Below, in pieces: positions 50,601 through 61,536 of a DNA stretch of 64,000 nt; position 1 is the stretch's first letter; each line of letters begins with the position of its first letter. The translations under genes and the position numbers were made by a program. The stretch comes from Paraspadella gotoi. Taxonomy: Eukaryota > Chaetognatha. The stretch is taken from assembly GCA_051294375.1 (NCBI GenBank), contig CM119270.1:13549833-13613832 (forward strand), written 5' to 3'. Under the pieces are notes generated by a model, which was not told where the DNA came from, searched no databases, and saw nothing but the letters and a program-made list of their open reading frames with translations.

Positions 50601-53600
50601 TATAATTTGACCACAAGATTCGATAAGTAATTCGATAAACCAAATCATAATTCTTTTAGTGATAAAATATTTAAACGTATTAAATATATCGGGAGAAACG
50701 GTGATTAGTTGATGCAACTGAAAATTATTTAAACAATAATGAAAGATTTTGAAAAGCGTTAATTAATGAAACTGATGGGATTTGCTAACAACTCTAAAAA
50801 TAAAAAAAAACTACGATTAAATGAAGAAGACATTTTTGGTATAGCAATAAATCCCATCAGCGTCATCAACCCAGATTTCTCCATTCGTGACAGAGTAACA
50901 AACGGAAATGAGGATGCAATAAAGGTGTCACCACCTGCCATGGGGGACGAAGCGGCATCAGCATCAGCGGCAGAAGCGGATGAAGAATAAGCAGGAGCAG
51001 AAGCGACGACGGCAGCGTCGGCGGCGGGATCGACGGCGACGTAACCCTGACCAAATTTCGAGCGACGGGAATCTCCGTCGTCGTCCTCGTCGTGCTCGCC
51101 GCCGATCCGCGCCCGCGAGACGTCGCCCCCGGCGCCAATGCCGGCGCCACCGGAAGCCGGAAAGCCAAAAAGCGCAAAGCCCTCGTCCCCTCCACCGGCG
51201 TCCCCGCCACCACCTCCACCACCGACGCCGCCGCCACCGAAGCCCCCGCCGCCGATTCCCCCGACCTCGCGAAGGCTGGAGCTCGGCGTGAACGACTCTC
51301 GCGACGGCCCCTCGAACAGCAGGGCACCCGGCGACATCGGGGACAGAAAGGAGCCGCCCGCGCCGCCGACGCCGCCCCTTCGACCGGCGACGGGACGACG
51401 CCGGCGGGGCGGACGCCGCCGATCCCCGGTCGACGACCCAGAGCCGGAAAACTTACTGTCTTGGATGGGGACACCGAGACAGACGGACCACTCGGACCGC
51501 GTGATACGAGCGTCCTGGTCCAGATCGCAGTGGACGACAAAGTGCCGGGCGCAGGCCTTCGGCGTCATGTATTTGCGGACCATCCGCTGGAGCTGCTTGA
51601 GCTCGCGACGCTTGAGGCGTCCGTCGCCGTCGGCGTCGATGTCCGCGAATTTCCACTCGATTATTCGGCGCTCGAGAGTGGGGTCTTCGGCGGCCGGGAT
51701 GGGGGGGGTGGTTAGTGGAGTTTGTTGAAGGTTAGATTAAGGACAGATAAAGAGGAGAGGAGGATTGGGTGTACGATCGTCATCAACCAAATATTTTGAG
51801 GGCGACGTTGAAAGTGTTTTTTTTTTAAGGTGGCGGAGTTGAGCATTGGGGAGAGAAAGTTGAGAAAAAATAGATAGAATCATTACTAAACAATGAAATT
51901 TAAGCAATAGTAAGAGTGGCGAAAACCAAGATAAAATTAGAAGCCAAAGTGATATCGTTGGAGTCATAGTTCTAAAACTTACCCGGTTTTAAGTTTGGAC
52001 CCTCGCGGGATTGGCGAGGAACCCTCTCGAACTCTTGTTTGAATTGACCAATGAGGTTTTTGTTGAACTCGAATCTGTCCGCTTGATTGCAGCCTTAACC
52101 CGAGAAAAAAATTGATTATCGTGAGAAAAATATTATATTTTACGTTGGGAGGATGGAGCACGAGGTTAATAAATATTACAAATATGTAAGATTTTTTAAA
52201 AAAGTACTTTTATTTAAAGCTACTTACCTTTTCCCGTATGCGTCTTCGTTTTCTTTCTGAAAGGAGGCGATCTTTCCCCTCGATCTCCGGAGTCACCTAG
52301 AACCAATCACCACCAGACATTAACTTTATTATTATTATTATTATTGTCATTATTATTATTATCATTATTATCATTAACCAATCATCCCCATTTCCACTCG
52401 CCTCTTCGGGCGGACTTGCAGTTGGGCGTCTTATCTCGGACCGAGGATCCCGGGATCGGCTTTCCGTCCCTGCTGACGCACCAGCAATATTTTGTTAGCG
52501 CCGCACTTCCGTGGCACTGCACTTCGACGAAGGACCCGTCGGCCTTGCAGGTGGGGACGATGACCCCGACGCTGCGGTCCCGCCGCTGCTGCAGTTGTGC
52601 GTTCTTGCGTTCGACGAGGCATCGGGATTCTGAATGAAGTGGTCGGGGTTGAGTGGCGAAATGAATCAGAACAAGAGAAAAAATGAGATGAGATAGTGAT
52701 TTTGATGAAGATGGGAATGGGAATGGGGGATGGACAAAGATGAGAATGGGAATAGACAAAGACGGGAAATGGGCGATTGACAAAGATGAGAATTTAGATG
52801 GACAACGAAGGGAATGGGCGATGGATGAAGATGAGAAGTAAATGGATGAAAGTGGTTAAAAATAGAATAAGAGATGTATGAAGATGTACTCCAGAGAAGT
52901 GGACGGTAGATTGATTAGGATGATTATTGTAGAAGGATATAAAATAAGAATAGAATGTTCGAAAGTTTGTATGACTCATTGTTGATTCCCGTACCCTTGC
53001 AGGTTCCCTCGTTGGCCATTTGGACGTTGGCTCCCAAGCATTGAGCGCGTCGAAGGTCGCACTCGCTGTCGTACGTCCTTCCGTCTGTCCCGCACACTTT
53101 GATGTTGCGTTTGGAAAGATCGCAGGTCGTGTTGCAACGACGCACCTCGAAACTGCTCTTTAGGGGCAACTGACGGGATTAATAAAAGTGCTAAAACTTT
53201 CGAAAACTTTCTCCATCTAAATTCACGTTTTTTTTATATTGTATGTTAGAATGTTTTGTTGCCAAAAAAAAATCTTCCATCCTTTAATTTTAATCACAAA
53301 CAGAATTCCCAAACATTTCGAGTGAAAGTGAAAGGAGCTTAAGCTGTCCCAAGTCACAGCTGCGCTGGCAATTCAGTAATCTCCTTAACTTTTTCTTTGA
53401 TTTTGCTTCTTTTTTTTCTTCTTTTTTTTTGGACGGGGGCCCGAGGGGGTGATATTTTTGTAACTTTACGCGATAAATTTTTCGTTTCAAAGGTTAAACG
53501 GGTAACACATTTATTCTTCAACTCACCAACTCGCCGAAGGTGGAGAGGCCCGACCCTCCCAAGCCTGGTCGGTCGTCCGAGGGCCGTGGACTTCCCTCTC

Positions 53601-53733
53601 CGGCCTGCGAAGACCTCGAGCGGCCCTGTCTGGCCTGCGAAGGCCTCGGATTGCTCGACCGAGTGGGCGAAGCGGCGCACTTCGTTTGAAGGACCGATGT
53701 CAGCAGCAGCAGCAGCAGCAGCAACGACGAAAA
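46799..53733 (-). CDS. SMOC/Pent-like secreted calcium-binding protein
   Basis: SMOC proteins are extracellular matrix modulators of BMP signalling. Exons in transcript order: ~53733-53527 signal peptide, 53169-52995 Kazal (CGTDGRTYDSEC), 52629-52402 thyroglobulin-1 (CWCV), 52296-52228 basic, 52093-51983 and 51684-51456 first EC with two EF-hands (DADGDGRLKRRE, DLDQDARITRSE). Then 50275-50033 (tentative), 49128-49054, 48857-48771, 48648-48539 and 48466-48340 second thyroglobulin-1 (CWCV), 47989-47884, 47745-47661 and 47265-47103 second EC (DEDSNGLIERRE, DQNDDNAVSLRE), 46875-46799 tail ending RRGPNPFSRFLNSDRY. Phases agree throughout. The poly-Leu core (LLLLLLLLTSVLQTKC) is a good secretion signal, but no ATG lies near it, so the start is unresolved. 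Vertebrate SMOC has one EC and a SMOC-specific segment between the TY domains. Testican is an alternative family, but it does not fit Kazal-TY-EC-TY-EC. Confidence 0.9.
47547..47642. repeat. (CT)n microsatellite in a SMOC intron
   Basis: Nearly pure CT run of about 95 bases in the intron between the exons at 47661-47745 and 47103-47265. It sits 19 bases from the donor GTGAGC, inside the region that splicing factors read. Confidence 0.97.
50033..50275 (-). CDS. Tentative SMOC linker exon
   Basis: A CAG acceptor just upstream of 50275 is in the phase left by the EC exon at 51456. The frame stays open to a GTAATA donor after 50033 in the phase needed by the exon at 49128. The product is basic, Ser-, Lys- and Arg-rich (RQPRLISSPAQEF at the start, KPVPIARAKKIG near the end), with no known domain. 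The frame otherwise stops at 50004. Support is splice phase and openness only. Confidence 0.4.
50759..51455 (-). CDS. Possible Gly-rich alternative C-terminus (retained intron)
   Basis: After the first EC exon the frame does not close at the donor (51455, GTAAGT) but stays open about 230 codons to a stop at 50759-50761. It is very GC-rich for the first 480 bases and encodes Gly/Ser/Ala/Asp-rich sequence (GGIGGGGFGGGGVGGG; EHDEDDDGDSRR). If the intron is retained, a short isoform (Kazal-TY-EC plus this tail) would result. It could also be an unspliced GC-rich intron that merely lacks stops. Confidence 0.35.
52400..52401 (-). other. GC splice donor in SMOC gene
   Basis: The first thyroglobulin exon ends ...CKSARR with its last G at 52402, followed by GCGAGT. 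Joining to the exon at 52296 (GTGACTCC) keeps the frame (RRGDSGDRG). The only nearby GT would bring a stop codon. This is the second GC-AG intron in the window and its donor hexamer is identical to that in NF1. Confidence 0.7.
53701..53722. repeat. (CAG/CTG)7 inside the SMOC signal peptide
   Basis: Seven CAG units on the plus strand read as seven CTG (Leu) codons on the coding strand, together with one TTG, and make up the hydrophobic core of the signal peptide. Confidence 0.9.
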
Positions 53734-54744
53734 TCTTTGACGAAGTCGTCGAGCGATGAGCGAAAACAGGGACGACGACAAATCGATCCGCTCCTTCCGT
53801 CTCCAATTACATCCGGGTTTCTTGGAAGAGTTTTTCCGCCGGCGCGAATTTCGAGTCGAGTCGATAGGAGGAGAGGTTCGGGTGAGTTTCTCTTCACGGA
53901 CGCGGTAAGCATCACGTTCGATCCGCTGAGGTGAAGATTCTCGATCCGAATCGGGAAACGAGTCTCGTTTCGATCGGTGAAGATCGTTTTTCTGGCCTCG
54001 GTGAGGATCACAGTTTGCCTCGGGATAAAGATCACAGTTCGGTTTACTAAAGTCGTCACGGCGATCACGAGCGACGAAGAATTTAGGGTCTCGACGATCG
54101 ATTGTGTCAAAGCTTAAAAGGTCCCGCCCATTCGTCACGGCCAAGCTATTTGGGTTACAATTCCAAGAGTTTTGACAATCGCCACCGTCACAAATTGACT
54201 CAAGGTGGTTGCTTTTTAAAAGGCGGTCGAGGTCGAGGTGACCCATTTCCCTAAAGCGGGTCAGACCGAATGAATCCGTCTGGTCAAAACCACAATGGTC
54301 TTCTCGACAATCCGAGGAGTTTAGCCAGTGACGACGATCGGTAACGACGAAGTTCCTCGGGTCACGGCGATCGGTTTCGACGAAATGTGTCGGGTCGCCA
54401 CGATCTCCGGGTCGAGTCGGCTCGGAACAACGACGACGACGACGACGACGACGGAAATCGCGCGACGACGACAACGCCCGACGGACGAATTCCGCCGATG
54501 ATGACGTTATTGACGGCGTGGGGTCACGATTGTCCAATTTTAAAGGCGTAATGTCCACGGCGTGTAATATGAATTTCCATCCGTCGCTGCGTAAAGGAGT
54601 CACTTCTTGTCCATCCAAGTTCGTTTTGGGGTCGGGGTCAAAGGGCGCTGTCATCTTTGGGTGTACGATCGACGATGACCTCATTGAAGGGTTGACCATT
54701 GGAGGTGACGTCATTTTTGGATCGGGGAAAGAAGATGACGTCAT
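53734..54744 (-). CDS. Long open frame continuous with the SMOC signal peptide
   Basis: A stop-free frame runs from ATG at 54744 through the signal peptide to the donor at 53526, about 405 codons. The 335 or so residues before the hydrophobic core are rich in Asp, Arg and Ser, with a degenerate ~12-residue repeat (TDRRDPRNFV and relatives) and no known domain. It may be coding (a long N-terminal extension or a separate upstream peptide) or a 5' leader kept open by GACGAT-type repeats. An N-terminal extension this long before a signal peptide would be unusual. The real start may lie in another exon. Confidence 0.3.
54706..54743. promoter_or_regulatory. Pair of CRE palindromes upstream of the SMOC gene
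   Basis: TGACGTCA occurs at 54706-54713 and 54736-54743, 30 bases apart, about 1 kb upstream of the signal peptide codons. It suggests CREB/ATF-type control. It overlaps the first codons of the long open frame, so only one of the two roles may be real. Confidence 0.35.
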
Positions 54745-55136
54745 TTCACGGTTGACGACCGATGATGACGACTTTGAGCGACGAGTGACGGTCGTTTTTT
54801 GTTTGTTTGTTTGTTTTTTCCAGTCACAGAATCAAGAAAAAAATAATACAAGTACAATATTTATTTATCTAGTTTCGTTTTGTGTTTCGATCTTTTACCG
54901 CATTTTTGTGACGTCGTTTAATTAGTTCATTGATTCGTTCATCGATTGTTCTTCGATTACTGCACTGATTCTTTAATCGTCTGCTCCCAACTTTTTCTAC
55001 GATTTTTCACATTTCGTATTTTTTAAAGTCGACTTTTTTTTTTCCTGGGTGATTATTTTTCACATTTTTCCCCCCTCAGTCGCCGCCTTTGTTTACGGAT
55101 GTTAGATGATTACTACGATGGTTTTTCTCTGAAAAC

Positions 55137-55236
<100 letters not shown>

Positions 55237-57153
55237 GGGGGGAAGAGTTCATTATAAACGCCAACCATTCAATGAAAACTATTTCTATTTTAAAATACAA
55301 GTTTTTTTAAAACAAGAGCCCCGTCTCTCGAGTAATCTGTTTATCTTCTTATTCACTATTAAAAAAAGATATTCGATACTATAAAGATTAAATAGTTTTG
55401 GGATTAAAAGAATAGTAATAGAAAACATGATCAGCTTCCCCTCATTATTATTAAAATAGTATTAAATTTTCAACTTAAGCCTCGCATCTGCATTTGCCAT
55501 CGGTTTGGTCATCGAGCCTGCCATCTGCGTTTACCATTATATTTAGTTTTGTCATCGAGACTGCCATCTGTGTTTGCTATCAGTTTCGAGAGTTATCATT
55601 TCACGCTCTTCGATCCTCATCGATCAAGAGAGTTCGAGGGTCGACCTTTTTTTTTTTGGACTAGAGGCCTTGAAAGAGCCACAGGCCATAGTCCACGGGC
55701 CTCTCAGCGCCTTCGACGAGGAAACGGCCGAGCGATAATCAATACCCAGGTTCTGAGACCCTCCTTCCCACTTAAAAATTTACTACGAGAGCATAAACGG
55801 TTAAGTCTCCACGGACGAATTGCTCGGCGAAACCGAATTGCTCTCTCGTTCGCTCCGTTCGTCAGTACGTCAATCATCCCACCCCCCCCTTTTGCCCACA
55901 GCTCGGACCCCACAGCGAGTCGCCGGACCTCTGACCACGCGGATTCGCGGCATCTAATCCAATGAAAGAAATTTCGTAATCTTCCCGAGTTCCTTTTGAT
56001 TTTAAATAGCGCCTAAATTGTTATCAAACCATTTATTTTATTGGGGTTAAAATTTCCGAAGACGATATAATCATAAATCGTAGTCTTCGTGTTCGGAGAA
56101 AAGAAGCGAGTCCCGGTCTCGAACCCGAGTCCTTTTCATTCACGCCGCCGAGACGAAGCCTTCAGATTCTGCGCAGAAACCGGTCCGCGAAATTTCTTAA
56201 AGAAATGAAGAGGCGGAAAAGGATTTATAATCCTGGGAGCAAACATGGGCATCTGGAATTGGGCGGCGGGTGACTATGTGCGATTGGGCATCTGGGAATG
56301 AGACCAAGGGCGATCGATTTGTGAGTAAGGCAGAGTTGGATTGGGCTTCGGGATTGACCATTAGGAGTGGATGATAGAATTGGTTTCGGCGACTACCTGC
56401 GTTTTTGCATCGGGTAAATTCGGGTTAAAGGATTGAGCTGCGGAAGATTGATCGATAATTCAGGATTATACATCTGGTTTTGGTTAGAGCATCATTTGAT
56501 TGGGCAGCTGGAAATCTATAAAGCAGGATATGGCAGCAAAGTTGAGGTATTGAAATTGGATTTTTGAGCGATCCTCGTTTCGAGTATATCGAAGATTGGG
56601 CATCTGTGATCTAGATTTCGAGATCGCCGTCTGTTAATGACCTCTTTTTTATTCCCCCTTTTTTTTTTCCAAGGACCAGGTTTTTTTTTCTTTTTATCAA
56701 TACTTAATTCAAACACAAGACTTTTTTTTTTTATTTATAGACGCACGGCGTGGGAAACCGTTGGCGGATAAGGATCCCTTGAAACTGTTTATAGATTTTT
56801 TTTTGGAAATTTAATACCTTTTTTTAATTTTCTGCGTTTTTACGTCTGTAAAATTTACTAGAGGAAAATAATTTAGCTTTGAATTTTAATTTTAATTGCC
56901 GGATGAAAAACCAAAAAAAAAATTGATGATAAAATATGTCGTGACCCACGAGTCTAAAATTCCGATAAACAGCCGAGTCAGATGTAGGACAGATTTCTCG
57001 AAAAGAGAAAAAAGGTGAGCGAAAAAAAAAAGTGTTTTACATTCCACAGGTCGACGTTCTGAGGCCGAATGAGATCGATGGAATGAAGGAAGAAAGGCGA
57101 GAGGCACGAAAACCATTCCCGATTCCAACGCGTAGTATCAAATTCCAAAGATT

Positions 57154-57252
<99 letters not shown>

Positions 57253-58993
57253 TGATCGAAGAACCGATACTTTTCATTGATTTTTTTTTTTAGTTATTTC
57301 TTTTTGATGTCGTTTGTTTCTTTTTAAGTTTTTCTATATAATTTTTCTAAAATTTTTTTTCTATTAATTTTTTTTCCTTTCTTCATTGATTTTTTGACAG
57401 GTGCAGCGGGCTGTTGTAATCTTTTTATTGCTAATTCATAATGGAAATGAAAATTCAGCCTTCAGGAGAGAATTAAAAATAAAATTGTTAATTATTCGCC
57501 CTCTATATGTCAATTCCAATTTTTGGTCATTTTGTACTTGCATATGTACATATTGGATTGACTTTTAAAACCATTCGTCAAAGTAAATTGAAATATCGAC
57601 TAAATAGATGAAAAAATTGTAAATTTGAATGAATCTCACACCTTTAAAAAATAGTTTGAGACCCTTGTTTTTTAAAAGATAAATATTTCTTTGGAAATTA
57701 ATTTTAAAAATGGACAAATGTACGTCAAAATAATATTCACCTTAATCCCATTTACTCAGAAAAATCGTAAACATATAAGTTAATTTAAATTTTACTGTAT
57801 TAAAGCTTAGGTAAATTGAGATATCTTTTGAGATTATTAATAGGGCGAAAACACGAAACAAGGTATAGATCCATGGACGCAGACACATTAACTCCAGGAG
57901 ACACAAACATTTTTCATTCAGTTCGTTTTTGACCGAAAACCGGAAAGAAAAAGGGAAAAAAAAAGGCGAAAAAAAAGTGTTCACGCAGTCGGGAAGACGG
58001 AAAGAAATCCTTTCATCGAAACCCACGGGAAGAATAGTCAATGAGGCACGGAAGACAACGACGACGACGACGAAGAAGAAGAAGACGAGAACGACGACGG
58101 CGAAGACGAACGAAAGGAGGAAGCGACGACGACGATGACAACGACCCATATAAAGACGACGACCGCGACGATGAGAACGACGACGATGACGACGACGATG
58201 AATTAAACTACAAGTCCGAAAAAAAAAAAAAAAGACGAAGACGAAAAAAAAAAGAGAAAATCGTCAACGATGAACAAGACGATTATATGAGGAAGATGAA
58301 GAAGAAGATTTTTCTTTTCTTTTCCCAATGATAAGCACAGCTGTGTTGACAGAGAAGCTCTCTCTTTCTCTCTCTCTCTTTTCTCCGGATGAGGAGGAGG
58401 GGGACGAGGAGGAGGAAGAGGAGGAGCATCTGCGTCGGTGACATCTGGCAGAAATGACGACGACCACGACGACGACATCTGCGGGGAGATTCCGACTTCC
58501 CTACCAACGACCTCAGATGTTCCTATGTCAAATCATCAGGTGGTGACAGATGCAAGAACGGGGCGGTCGTTTTCCGATGGCAATGCAACGTCCCGGTCGT
58601 TGTATTAGATGCCCTTTTCCGGTGCAAGATGGGCGTCTCGACGAGCTAATCTTTTGAAGGAAATGATTTGTATTTTGGGTCGAAAAATCGAAAGAAACCC
58701 GCAGCGGCTTCATCGACTGTCGCATTGGAGATGATTGCTGATGGTCGAAACCAATCCGCAATCGCATTGGCGTCAATGACGAATCACAAAGGCGGTAATC
58801 GCGATTCCCAAGAAATCCGATGTCCCTCTATTAATAATAACAATGGAGTCCGGAATTGGATTTAAGGTGGAATCCAATCGAGATTTACACTTTCCATCTC
58901 AAGTCAGTTTTTTCGGAAGTAGGTTCATCGTGGTCGCATTAGATTTACCTTCTCTTGGAAGATAAAGTATAGCTAGAAATGTTAATGAATATT

Positions 58994-59064
<71 letters not shown>

Positions 59065-59760
59065 AAAAAAGAAAGAATGACATGAAGAGTGAAGAATGCG
59101 GCAGATTCATTGTTTAGTTAAAATATTAATTCATTCAGTTTTTATTGTAACATTTATTATTATAATATATTTTAGGATAATTTTGCCTGGAACGTTATAT
59201 CTAATATATCTAATATTTATTATTTGACTTGATTTTTGACAGGCAAGCCTCTTGGAGATAAGCAAAAGAATTTTGACCCAAGTTTTTTTATTTCAAAGAT
59301 TTTGCTAAAACGACAATATATCCAAATAATAGAATTATAAATTCCTGAAAACAAATACTAAATTAGGTTTAGTTTTTCATACATTCACTTAACATCAAAT
59401 TTATTATGAAGTGCTTAGTTGAAAACTTTTTCTCCGTAAAATACAATGTTTAGGCGCAGGCACTGGTTTTAAGTTATGACAACTTAAAAACAAAAAAAGC
59501 CCCAAAAAAAGGGAACGGAAGCGCAGCTGCAGGATTAAAAATCATTTTTTACTTGAGAAGCTTTCTTTTTTATTTTTTTTTATTTCTTTCTTTCTCTATT
59601 TTCTATTTTTATTTCTTTTTCTCTCTTTATTCCGTTCTTTCTATACTATCTCTTTCTTTCTTTTTTTTTTCATTTTCTCTATCTTTTTCTGTCTTGCTCT
59701 CTCTCTTTATATTATCGAACCGGGAGAGCGTAAAAGGGGGCAGGAGATAAAAAGAGAAGA

Positions 59761-59827
<67 letters not shown>

Positions 59828-60047
59828 TAACTTTTTGCCAGTTTAATTACAGTCCTTAAGATTTTTCTCAAGTGCAACTTGAGGTAGAGACAATTCATAA
59901 AGAAGGAAAAAAAATAAAAACGAGTAATATTTAAAAATATAAAAAGAAGAAAATGAAATAAAAAACAAGAATAAAAATGGAATGGTATGTAAAAAGCCTA
60001 ATGTACGTACATAATATAAATAAAACAATAAATTAAATATATATAAG

Positions 60048-60088
60048 AAAGAAAGAATAAAAGAAAGAAAGAAAGAAAGAAAGAATAA

Positions 60089-60176
<88 letters not shown>

Positions 60177-60180
60177 AAAA
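60048..60180. repeat. (GAAA)n microsatellite
   Basis: About 30 GAAA units with a few GAATAAAA interruptions, followed at 60244-60260 by a short (CAAT)n. It produces the Phe-Leu-Ser repeat frames on the minus strand. Confidence 0.97.
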
Positions 60181-61536
60181 TAGAAAGATTTATAGATAGA
60201 AAGAAGAGAAAAAGTAATATAAAAACAAAAAACAATAAAAATACAATCAATCAATCAATCAAAAAAACATAATTCAAGATTAGTTTGGAGCTACTTTTAC
60301 TTCGATTGGATCGAGGTACTTACTATATATATTAAACTGTGTAATAGACGCTGGTCCTGATTCGTTCCAAAGTTAACAAACAAATTCCTATTTCACGATA
60401 AGAATCACAATTTAATAGTAGAGTACGACTTACCTTTTGAACCCTCAGAAAACAGATAACGCCGGGGTCATACTCTTTATACCACTGGCCGTTCTCGTTG
60501 TGTGAATACCATTTTTTTAAAAAAATTATTTAATCCCAAATTCGTTTTTTTGCTTGACAATTTTTAAAAAGATTTGTTGTTTCGTATTTATGGCAAAAGA
60601 AACGTGGTAAGAATCACTGGAAAATAATAAAGATGTTTATGATAATTATAATGACTGGAAAAGAATTTCGTGAAAATGGAGATTTCATTCATCTCTTTAT
60701 ACCTTCACCGATCTTCGGCTCCTTATCCACCCATCCTATAATGAATAGGAAAAGCGATTCTGAATGTCCCATCAAGAATACGATGATAAAGTTAAAAGTC
60801 ACGTTTAATATTCAATTATAACTATTAACTAAATGTTCTTGTTCTAAATAGAGATCTAAACTTTCGCGTAAATAAAATTTAACTCAAAACAATAACCTCT
60901 TTTTAGTCTTTAGCTTCTGATGGGCCACAACAGTTTTTTTTAATCCAACGACCTAAAAGAGATTTGCCGTGTCTCAACACAGAATAGACGTTCACTTACC
61001 GGAGAATCCGTTCAACTAATTAGCGATCATTCTAAAAATCATTAAAAATTATTTTGAAAAATTAATAATAGTAATTTGCGTTAAAATTTAAGAAATGCCT
61101 CTTGTTTGGCCGGAGATCTCGAGCTTGGAAAATGGTAAGGTTAAATCCTAGTATCTCTCTCTTTCTCTCTCTCTCTCTCTTATTTGTTGATTTTTCTCTG
61201 TTACTGCCATTTCATGGATGATTAAAAATGTATGTTAATATACCTAACAAAACGGTATGGTAGAGTGTATTCAAAATATTTGTTTGTTGCAGATACACAC
61301 CTTTGGTATAGACAAATATAATTTGAATAATTTGAATAGACAAATATAATTTTTCGTTGTAAAACTACCAACTGACAACCAACACTCAACTAATGAAATA
61401 GAAAAAAATTATCGAGATATTAAGTTAAACAATGTAATTTTCCACATAACTCAATTTATTTTACGTTACCTCGAGAGATTAAATTTCAAAGATGTAATCC
61501 TTCAGTACACATTTTTTCTCATTTAATGTTGTTGAA

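Noticed and set aside
55549-55965. 138-residue open frame on the plus strand
   Set aside because: No homology, repeat or splice support; mixed composition and no conserved motif visible.
56100-56172. tRNA-like sequence on the minus strand (GGTTCGAGACC at 56115-56125)
   Set aside because: Box-B-like only; no closed cloverleaf or acceptor stem, and the T-stem needs a wobble and an oversized loop.
60048-60254. CRISPR-like regular spacing in repeat arrays
   Set aside because: The repeats are contiguous microsatellites without spacers, in a eukaryotic genome.
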